NCBI GenBank assembly: GCA_003117195.1
Contig: BDSI01000083.1
Coordinates: 185,001 to 249,000 of the forward strand
Direction of reading: 5' to 3'
DNA from: Eudorina sp. 2006-703-Eu-15
Taxonomy: Eukaryota > Chlorophyta > Chlorophyceae > Chlamydomonadales > Volvocaceae
Length of the DNA: 64,000 nucleotides
This document shows positions 51,401 to 61,175 of the stretch, piece by piece. The notes below the pieces were generated by a model that was not told the origin of the DNA, ran no database searches, and saw nothing but the letters and a program-made list of their open reading frames with translations. Position numbers and translations under genes: made by a program. Numbering within the stretch: the first letter of the stretch is position 1; every line of letters begins with the position of its first letter.

Positions 51401-54400
51401 CGGCGCCGAAACCCTCGCCCTCGCTGTTGGCTGACGGCGGCGACGGCGGCGACGGCGGTAGCTCCAGGGCAAGATCGCCGCCGTTACTCCGCCGCAGCGC
51501 GCGCCCGTACCGGCGGCCGCCGCCCTCACTGCTCCGCCGCCGCGCCGCCAGGCCGCCGCCACCGCCGCCGCCGCTGCTGCTGCTGCCAGGCGGGGACGCA
51601 GCCGAAACCATGACGCCCGCCGCAAGGCCCGCCGCCGCCGCCACCCTGCCGTCGAACCCGAAGAAGTCGTACCAGCCTCCAGAATCGGCAGCGGCGCCGC
51701 CAGCGCTGCAACTGCCCCCCGAGTGCCGTGTGGCAGAAGTCCGCGAGCCGCCCTGTACGGCAGTGTCACCGCCGCCGCCGCCGCCACCCGGGTCGTCGTC
51801 CCCGATGTCGTCGTTTGTACACCCGGGATTACTGACCCGAGGCCAGTGCAGCATCCCGCGTCGTACATTTGGATCCTGGCTGGATCCAGACGGGTTTCGG
51901 GGCTCCTCACTGCCGCCGCCGCCGCCGGTGCTGCCGTCACCGCTGCAGTACGTGCTTCGCCGCCGCGGCGGTCGCGAAGGGTCTACCACCGCCGCCGCCG
52001 CGACTTCGGCTGCAACCACGGCCGGCGGGCTGCACGCCGCTGCCGTACTGATGAGCGGCGGCACCACCGACAGGAACCCCGCCTCAAAGCCGTTCCGAAT
52101 CCCGCCGCCGCCGCCGCCGCCGCTGAGGCCCCTTCCCGTAATCGACTCGCCGCCGTACACCGACGGCCGCGGTGACTTGCAGATGGACGAGCACGCACGC
52201 GCACGGGAGTACGACTCCAGACTCCTGGACGAGCAAGGGCCCATGCCGCTCGACTCATTAAAACCCGCGCTTGCCGTACGAAGGGTGTAGTCGTTGGGGC
52301 CGTCGGCGGTGGTGCGACGGCGCTTCGTCTCCGGGAGCGGCGCCGCCGCCGCTGCCGCCGCGGGCCCGCCGCTGCATCGAAAGCCGCTGCCGTCGGATCC
52401 CCCCGACGCCTGTACCTTCGACGCGTCGTTCATCGACATCGAGCTGATGCTGTCGAACGTTCGCTGCCCCGTCGAAGCCTCCGAGCAAAGGAAACGGGAG
52501 CTGCGGCTCCGCCGGCGGCGCCGTCGCCGTACTACCACCGCCGCCAGCACCAACGCCGCCACCACGGCGGCGCCGGCGCCGGCGGCAATGATGATGATCG
52601 CCGCCTTGACACCTTTCTTTTTATCGTCGCCGCTGCCGCTAGTGGCGCTGCTGCCGGTGCTGGCGCCGTTGGCACCCACGGGCGCGCCGCCGCCGTCGCC
52701 GCCGCCGCCGCCGGTGCTGCCCCCGTTCACGCCAGGCGCGGGCGCGGGGGACGTCCCCGTGTCTGTTCCCGTGCCCGCTTGTGGTACGGCAGTCGGCGGC
52801 GCCGTGGCTGACAGCTGGCATCCCACTAGAAGCGCCTGCGGATGAGGGTGTGTTCACCCCAACCGGGCAGGGGCCAGCGGGCCGGGCGAAGAGTGCTGCT
52901 TCTGGAATTGGCAACGAGATGTTCCTCAGTCAGCCAGCCTGCCTCACTCACAAAGCCCAAAGACCTCGGAACAGGCCAAGAACGTTCTGTGTGAGCCAAT
53001 ATTGTTGCATCGGGCGATTTTAAATGTGCAGTACACCCGCCGTACACCCGCCGTACACCTTAAACACACACACACACACACATTTCACACCGTTTCTGCA
53101 TTCAGCATCACGGCCTACACCACCTTGGGACTCCTTATGGACGACATATTTCGCCCTGGCATGTTGGTAACTCTGGTCTCGGTCTCAGTCGTCGGTTGCA
53201 TTGCTGGACACGGGTCTGCTTATTCGCGGCTCAGCTTTTCTCCTTGATAACACACACACATTCCTCCCAAGGAGACCGATGGGGCCCTGCGGTACATGCA
53301 CCCTCGCGCCGCAACCCCAATATGTGTGTACTAAAGATTCGGATTACGAGCAATGCCGTACTGTACCGTACCGAACCGTACACACCTCGCCATCGCTCAG
53401 CCCCAGCGACGACGCCAGCGCCTGCGCGCCTGTCGTACAGGCCACCGCCGACGCTGTGGTTCCGGAGCTGCCGCCCGTCGTGGCGGCGGCGCCGCCGGAT
53501 GACGTCATCATCACCCGCGCCGCCGGCATGGTGACGGATACCGACAGCTTGGAGGTGACCTGAATGTCCGAGGAGGCTGGATCCAGAGCGCACATGGATC
53601 CGCCGTACATGGACGACAGAGATGCCGTACTGGATGACAGGAACGCGTCCAGATCCAGCGCCGGCGTTTCCAAAGCGAGTGGCGCGTTGAGGCGGGGCGT
53701 GCACGTCTGCACCCGGGGGGTAGGTACTTTCACTTATGCCGTACCGTACGGAAGGGTCGCAGACATGTAGCAGCGTTATTTAGGTGATTCTGGCCCAGCC
53801 CGGAAGCTCTGGTCATGGTGCAATGTACGACAACTACATCGTAAGGCGTACGACACATGTACGGACACATCAATTTTCATGGCGCTGTACAGAAAGCGCG
53901 GCTGCAGGCCATAGAGCCGTTGGTCCCAGCTACAACCACCCTCAATACCAGCCTCGCGTCCTGCTACCGCAATCCGACCTACCTGTCCTTGCAGCTGCTG
54001 CTGCTGCAGCCGCCTCCGCCGGGCGCCCGTGTAGGCGCCGTACGCGCACCCAACCGACAGCACCGTCGCGCCGCTCGACGTCGCCGCCAGCGCCGCCGCC
54101 GCGTCGGCGCGCAGCGCCGCCAGCGCGCCGTCGCCGCAGTCGGCGACGGCTCCAAAGTCCCGAAACTCCAGGGGCAGCGTCAGTCGAAAGCCCGTCACCA
54201 CAACCGAGACGGAGATGCTGGCAGCGGGCACCTGCTGGGGTCGGCGGGGGCGGGGGGGCGAGGGGCGGGGCGGCGGGGGCGAGAGCGGGGTCGGTCCCAG
54301 GGGAGCAAAGCAAAGCAAAGCAAAGGCAGACGTGTGGGTGCAGGCGAGTGGGTTGGATTGTGGGGGATGTCGGATGTGTGGTCCAACGTCGACGGCACGA

Positions 54401-56579
54401 TGGCCGTACGCCGTACGCTAGCCGACGACCGGGCACGTGTCGGAGGCATTAGAGAAAACCGAGTTGCGGCGGCGGTGGGGGGAGTGATGAGTTCGCGAGG
54501 GACGGCCTCCCCTCACCTGCCCGCCGCCCGCCGCTGCGGCGTCCGCCGCCACCAACCGCTGCCGTACCATCTCCGCGAGCTCCGAAACCGTGCTCTGAGG
54601 TGCCTCGCTGGCCCCGCCGGCCCCTCCTGCGGAGACGCGTCGGGGGAGCCAGAGCTCCGAAACTGCGACGAGCGTGGCGTTAGAGGCGGCGGCGGCGGTC
54701 GGCATCGCCGGAAGTGACGTCACCGTCCCGTCCGGGGTCTCTAGTGCTACAGCGACGCCGGTGGTGGTGGTAGTGGTACTGCTGCTGCTGCTGCCACCGC
54801 CGCCGCTGCTGCTACTGCCACCGTTCCCGCTGCTGCTACTGCCACTGCCGCCAGTGCTACTGCCGGTTCCGGAACTTGATCCCGAGGGCATCAGTTTAAG
54901 CTCCAGGGAGCCTGCGCCGCGATACGGACCGTGTCAGTACGGCAGTACGACAGAATGCAGAATGTACAGCATTCATGCGGGATCATGGGGATTGAGAATA
55001 CAGACCCAGCAACAGCAGGGCTGCTCCAGACCCGGCGCGCTTTATTTTCCCCTCGTCAGGTCTTTCCCCCCTCTCCTTGCCGTACATACACCGTGTCCCA
55101 TGCGTCGTCACTACACGCCGTTTCGAATTCCCGGGCGTTTCCGCGCATTCTCAACACTAGTACTTATGGGTGCACGGCGCATTTCCCGGCCCTTGCCACT
55201 CGCCTTGCCATATCGCGTGCGACGCATTCCCTCCGTAACCGTAAGAACACTTAACCCTAAACCCTAAAACCAAGGCACATGCCCGGGCTCCTCATGAAGG
55301 GTACATCGCAATCCGTTTAGGTCCAGGGTTTTGCCTGCTTTCCGTCTTGGCATATACCCACAGGCGCACTCCCGGCACTTACCTCCGCTGTTGTCGACGT
55401 TCATATCGAACGGGATCCGGATCCGGATCCGCATCTGCCCTGCCCCCAAGTACGGCAGCGTCAGAACAGTACTGCTCGAGCTGTTGCCCCCGAGTGCAAC
55501 AGCCGTCCAGTTTCCGGCCGTCGCTGCCGCCGCCGCCGCTGCTGTGATGTACTCGTACGACAGGCTGACGTCATCTGGCAGTGCGGCACTCAACCGGTAT
55601 TTGCCCGCCGGTGGCGCCGATGCCGGTGTGTACGACATTGGCCCCAGCAGAAGCTCGTACGGCCGCCTGCCGAACGCCGCCGGCAGACAGGCGTAACGCC
55701 AACAGGTCGAGAAGGCGAGCCGTCGGTTCGTCTTGTCGTACACTGGCTGCGGTACACACTGTACGAATGGTGTTCGGCCACTGACACCGCCCTCTCCATC
55801 ATCGTCGTCATCGTCAACTGGCAGCCAACCGCCACCGCCGTTGACATCCGTGGCATTAACACCAACCACCAAGCCTTTCGTAACGTTACTGACCGTTACG
55901 TTGTCCGTTGGCGGTTGTTGCGCTTCCGCCGGCGGTATGAGCGTTGCAACCAACGGCACCATCCCCGCCGGACAGCCTGTGACCGCGCCCATTGATCCTG
56001 CCCCCGCTGTGGCGACAAGGGCGCACCGGCAAGTGGATGCGGCTGGTGGTGGGTTGCTTAGACCCACCATCGACACCGACAGAGCGCGGCCGATCGCCAA
56101 GTCTGCCACCCGAGCGACCCAGCCGGCTGCGCTGCGGCCGCCGTCGTCACTGCTGCCGTCACCGTTGGGATTGTCGTTGCCGTACCCCTTGCTGTTGGCA
56201 TTGCCGTTGCTGGTGGCGTTCGAAGACGCGCCGTTGGAGACCGTGGTCGCGTTGGTGGTGGTGGTGGTGCTGCTGCTGCTGCTGGCACCGTCGCTGCTGT
56301 TGTTGCTGGCATTGGTGCTGGTGGTGCTGTCTGCAAAAGTGGAGTTGTACGAGCTGCTACTGCCGCTGCTGTTGTTCACAGCAGCCTCTCCACCGCCGCC
56401 GCTGCCGCCGTCGCCCGAAGGGACGCCGCCGTTAGCGGCCGTTGTTCCGTTGGCGGCAGTTGTGCTACCGTTACCCAGCACAGCGGGAACCACGATGCGC
56501 ACATTGAACCAGACCGTCACCGCAGCCGCGCCGCCGGCCGGCACCGAAACCGACGCGCCCTTCGCCTCCGCCGCATTTC

Positions 56580-56623
<44 letters not shown>

Positions 56624-57407
56624 CCCCCAGTGGTGCTGCCCAACGCGTTCGTGCCACCAGCGGCAACAGAAGATGTGTTCCCACCGGCAACACCGGCAGC
56701 ATGGACGCCTGCCGTACCATCGGCCGTAGCCGTGGCCGTTGTCGGATGCACGACAACACCAAACGCGTCAGCGCCGTCAACGACGAGGCTGTAGTTCCCG
56801 GCCGCCATGGAAGACACTCCGTACAGCTCCAGCCGCGGCAGCGTCACCCGCAGTAGTACGGCGCTCGTCCCATTCCCCCTGCTGCTGCTGCTTCTGCTGC
56901 TGCTGCTGCCGCTATTGCTGTCCCCGTCGTCGATGCTGCCCCCCCCCCCACCCGCCAAGGAGCTGTTGCCCGCACCGGCGGCAGCAGCGCCTGTCACATT
57001 GGCGGCCGACACATTCCCTGCAGGTGCCACAGCCGCATCAGCAGCCGCTGCTGCTGCTACTGTTGTTGCTGCCGCAGTAGCAATCAGGCTGTCTGGCAAG
57101 TCCCCGGGGCGCCAGCAGAGGGCGATGGTGAGGGTTCCGGTTTCGGCGCTGTACGCCGCGGGATTTGCGCACTGGGGCACAGTGCCACAATGGAGGGGCA
57201 ATACACAAACAAACGGGGCATGTCTTCCCATTTACAGGCTACTACGGTACGTATTTTGGTAATTGGTTTGGGTTTAGGGTTTCTTCGCTGAAGACACACC
57301 CGGGGGCATGAGACCGATTATTTTAAAGAAACATGGGGACAAAATGCACTTTCAGGAGATGGACACTGACACTGAGGCAAGGCGCGGCAGGTCGAAAGGC
57401 CGCCGCA

Positions 57408-57445
<38 letters not shown>

Positions 57446-58727
57446 TGATGATGATGATGATGATGTGGACCGTGGCAGGCCCCCCGGGCATCGGCTGCGC
57501 TGCGTTGCGCCATTTAGGTCCTCTTCTCGACATCCGGATCCGGATCCAAAATGGATCCTAAGCCTCAGCCGGATTCGGACAGGATCTGGATCTCGTGCGG
57601 ACCAAGAGGTCAGCCCCCGGTGGTGGCCCTGCTGCGCCACAAGCCCCTCCCAGAGCCCTGGCTTGGGATCTCGGACAAAGGTTGCAACGGCCGCCCAGAT
57701 AAGGCCCACAACCCACCTCCCCGTGCCGGTGCTCGGACAGATAGGGCCCCCCCTCAGCCCTTGAATCGTAGACCCTGCCCGCACCCCCTGTCTGCAACCT
57801 TCCTCACGTCCGATGCAAGTCCCGCGCCCCTCTCACCATACGCGTCGCGTTGGCGCCACTGACCCATGGGTCAGTGACGTTCGCTGCTGCCTCCGCGCCG
57901 TCTCCGAGCGCCAGCGCCGAAACCCAGACCTCCACCTGGCGCGGACCGCACTCGCCCGCCGCGTCCGGAGCCGCCATCCTGTCGTACGTGCAGCGCTGGG
58001 TCGGTTGGCGAGACCCTGGCGGCGGCGGCCGCGGCGGCGGCCGGCCACCAATCCCGCCGCCGAGCTCATCGGGGCCTTCCGGCGGACCGACCCATCGGTC
58101 ACCGCCCTGAGATGAGTTGCCATGATCACCCCCGCCTGTGCCCGTGCTGTTGCCGATGCCGCTGGGACCGGGGGCGCTGTTTGCTGGCGGAGGGGAGCTG
58201 GCGTCGCCTGCGCCGGCAGAGGTTCCGGTCGTGTTGGTGGAGGTGGTGTTGCCGACGCCGCCGCTGCCGTCCGGAGCGGTGCCACCGGCAGCTGGTGGAG
58301 TGCTGATGGGCAGGAGTGGCGCATCTCCTGCGTCGGTACTCGAAGGGTGGGCCAGGCTGCTGCCCCCGCCGGCGGTCAACCCGCGGCGTTGCGCGCTGGC
58401 GTCAGCTTCGGAGTTGGATGTGAGGAACCGAGGCAGAAGCGTGGACACACCATTTCGCTGTACTCCTTTGTGCTTTTCGAGCAAGTCCCCGGCGCAGAGC
58501 TCGCTGCGCAGGTGTTGGACGCTGGTGTCAATCCCATGACGGTCAGGTAGCGCACCCACGCAAGGAAGTGGGCTGAATGATCTGTCATCAGCAGCATATA
58601 ATTGCTGTGAGAATACCAGTATGAAAACGAGGAGCACGCCAAGGGACCGCGAAGGCTCGCATGCGAAAGCGCTGCTCGACAAACACAGTCGCAAGCTGTT
58701 CCAGTGAGACCCAGAAGTAATCATCAA
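48434..58727 (-). CDS. Large type I cell-surface membrane protein (about 2,387 aa), function unknown
   Basis: Seven minus-strand exons join with consistent phase: 58727-57837, 57171-55383, 54911-54517, 54234-53983, 53706-53386, 52835-49590 and 48703-48434 (stop TAG). An N-terminal hydrophobic stretch (LGVLLVFILVFSQQLYA) acts as a signal peptide. The ectodomain of about 1,290 residues is rich in Ser, Thr, Gly and Ala, with many N-x-S/T sites. It holds two related cysteine modules (about residues 298-323 and 769-795; C..P..Y...C-W-R....LP). A third part ends in RRRRLQQQQ, a feature common in chlorophyte extracellular proteins. One membrane segment (AAIIIIAAGAGAAVVAALVL) is followed by seven arginines. 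The cytoplasmic tail of about 1,070 residues is low-complexity, with Asp-Pro-Asp-Ser-Asp-Gln repeats encoded by GGATCC-type DNA. The final exon (TPFKRSIASVQHIKSLSRTS) depends on the GTGAGT donor at 49589; read-through would add 53 residues to a stop at 49431. No kinase or known receptor domain is seen. Confidence 0.8.
53090..53256 (-). repeat. Repeat block R3, inverted, inside intron of the surface-protein gene
   Basis: It is the reverse complement of R3 at 1441-1600: aaaagctgagccgcg, cagacccgtgtcca, gactgagaccgagaccagag, catgccagggcgaa. It is again bordered by (CA)n at both sides. It lies between the exons ending 53386 and starting 52835. Confidence 0.85.
57395..57465. repeat. (CAG)n/(GATGAT)n tracts in first intron of surface-protein gene
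   Basis: A run of cag triplets followed by gat triplets. CAG runs also occur in the coding exon at about 56582-56622 (polyalanine on the coding strand) and at 47741-47765, so triplet instability is common in this window. Confidence 0.85.
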
Positions 58728-60877
58728 GGACCTCAGGCAGGAGGTAGAGGCCCCTGCGCAGATTTAGGTGCAGTGAAGGTCCCATGCAGCGGCCATTTGG
58801 CCATACCTGAACGCAACCAACATATTCGCCTAGTGACAGTCTTCAAAGGGTTAAATTTGCTGCGGATTATGTACAAGGGGTTGAGCGCAAAGTTTTGGAG
58901 GCAAGCGCTCTTGTGTCTTGACAGCTCTGTATCAGTTGAGGACTTCCATAACTGTATGCGGTATGAGTATGTTATAGTTCAGTGAAACGTATGACGCCTT
59001 GCAGTAGCTTATTTCACCTCAGGCTCGGTTTATGGTAACGGAGTCGAATTGGGGTAGCCTTGACGAGGCTAGAATACGGAACTCAGACGAATCTGAGTCG
59101 CCCGCGATGTGGAAGAGAATGACTACATAGGCTTATCCTTTATACAGCTACGAGAAAGCGGGCCAATTCGCCCCGGGTAGGCATCAGACTATTAGTGAGC
59201 CGGGTCCAGCCGTTGGGGTCAACTATTCTTCTTGAATTCCCTTCATGCGAGGTCTCAACTGTTGTTCATTCCTACCTGTATTTAATGAGATGGCGCTGAC
59301 AGGGCTACATGATTCGGGTTGATTTCGAGTATGGCGGGCTCCCCTGTTTCAACGCTGTAGAAGTCCCTAGCTAGCTTCATCTGAACACACTGAGATCCAA
59401 ACATATATTCAGAGCATATCTACAATGTTAAGTACGCGTCGCATGTGCGCCGTCACGTAAGCAACTGCGTCCTCTCAGCGCCACTGCTACGCCTCAGAGC
59501 CGTTACAGCGTAGGATTCACCCGCGTTCAGCCGCACATGACCCGACTGGTGTATCCATTGACTGAATAAGGCCAAGTCGTAAGTTAGGGAAAAGCGGAAG
59601 GAGGTTGCGAGCAGCTGGCCGACGCGCGAGAGTACACTCCCGGCGTCCCAAAAGGCCCCGAGGATGGGCCCTCAATGAATCCCCATCCAAACAGGTCTTG
59701 AGGAATCAAAGTTGACGCCCGTCTCAGGGATAAGTCGGATAAGTGAGGTTCCTTATATATACCCGCCTGCCCGTCCAGCTGCAGACGGGGCTGGAAAGCT
59801 CAGGCGGGCCTTCCGCTCACGGACCCTCACGGACAAGTGCGGCGGGCAGGCGCGGTTTGGGATAAACGCCCTCAGCACACATCAGCGACATCAGGGTCTT
59901 TCTTGAGACCCTTGCTGCTGCCCGCCCACGATTCCGTGATAGCTGGTGCTGCGCGAGCTGGCCCGCTGCCCGTCGGGGCACAGATGCTCACCCGGGCGGG
60001 TATCTATGAGTGGTTACCGACGTCCGGACTACGCCTCGAGCCATCACGAAACAGCCGGCGGCGATCGGACATTGGGCTTGGCGCTTGTCGGTGCTCACGG
60101 GGTGTGCCGGGTTTGGCGGCGCGACTGAGCAGCAGCCCACAGCACAGCCGTCAATCCGCAGGGCTCTGCAGGCCGGGCACGGGGATGCCACGCCCTCGGA
60201 CTGTGTCCCCCGTTGGTTGCCGTTGCCGGGGGAGGAGAGATGAGGGGAGGCACATCAGACATATCCGATTCGCCGTCCTGCTCAGTTGAGAATAACAGGT
60301 GTGCGAATTCACACCCAGTCACTGTTGCAACATTTTTCGTGAGCGAAGTCACACCTCATCGATCCTTGCATCTTCAAGGACCCCTGTCTGGGCTGTCTCG
60401 CTCGGACCCGCCCGCGGGTCCCTGGCGGGCACAGAGGCCCTCCCCGCGTCTGCCTGCGTTAAATTGCCGGGCGTCTCTGCCATGGTCTGGTACAGTCCGG
60501 TGTGCGTCCGGGTCCCACATCCGTGCGCGGTAGTCACGTGCAGGGCAAAAGGTGGCGCCGGCGATGCGTGCGAAGGGGCTGAAGTCGTGCAGCGCGGAGT
60601 TTTTATCCGTGCGCTTGGTACCGCAACGCGGGCTTCCTCTGAAGGACTGTAATATTTTTCCGTGACGATTTCATAATCAAGCGTGATAATGTCGATATTT
60701 TAAACTGCGACACCAAAGCATAGGCGAGAAACCAAGTGGACTATAAAACTGCCTAAACACAGGAACGAGCAATAGCTCTACTTGAGGCGCTGCCTTTGCA
60801 CTACCATATTCATTTAGATAGGGTTCTTTACAATTTTGTGTATACTTTGTACATAGCTTGCGGCCTTGCAACTTGAA
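58728..60877. other. Intergenic interval between the surface-protein gene and SEM1
   Basis: Base composition is less GC-rich than in the genes. No open frame has domain features or consistent splice partners. It should contain the promoters of the divergent surface-protein gene (minus) and SEM1 (plus). I see nothing more specific. Confidence 0.5.
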
Positions 60878-61175
60878 ATGGCGGACCCTGCACGGAGAGG
60901 CAACGTTGCTGTCGAGGAAGACGACGAATTCGAAGATTTTCAACAAGAGGACTGGGAGCCTACTGTGGTGCGAAACCAGTGCAGGCACTTCAGATTTCCA
61001 TGAAATTTTTGTGTTGTCCTTACACCCCACGCCTGCTTCACAGGAGGACCTCAAGCGAAAAGAACTCTGGGATAAGTCATGGGACGACGACAACCTGGAC
61101 GACTCCGTTGGGCAGCAGCTGCGGACTCAGCTCCCGACCGTCATGAACCCTCCTCAGCAGCCAGCCCAGCAATAG
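60878..61175 (+). CDS. 26S proteasome lid subunit SEM1/DSS1
   Basis: Two exons: 60878-60967 (or ending 60964, one residue shorter) and 61044-61175, with a 76-79 bp intron. The protein is 72-73 residues. It starts MADPARRG, then EEDDEFEDFQQEDWEP, and in exon 2 has ELWDKSWDDDNLDDSVGQQLR. These are the two conserved acidic/aromatic boxes of DSS1/SEM1 (human: DDEFEEFPAEDW and WEDNWDDDNVEDDFSNQLR). The family is a small intrinsically disordered protein that stabilises the proteasome lid, binds ubiquitin, and joins BRCA2, TREX-2 and other complexes. The C-terminus is extended with a Pro-Gln tail. Length is close to the usual 70 residues. The identification is firm; only the donor choice (GTGGTG or GTGCGA) is open. 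Confidence 0.93.

Noticed and set aside
50197..52290. Long plus-strand frames opposite the surface-protein exon
   Set aside because: They are shadows of the minus-strand exon 52835-49590, which is supported by splice phase, a membrane segment and a signal peptide.
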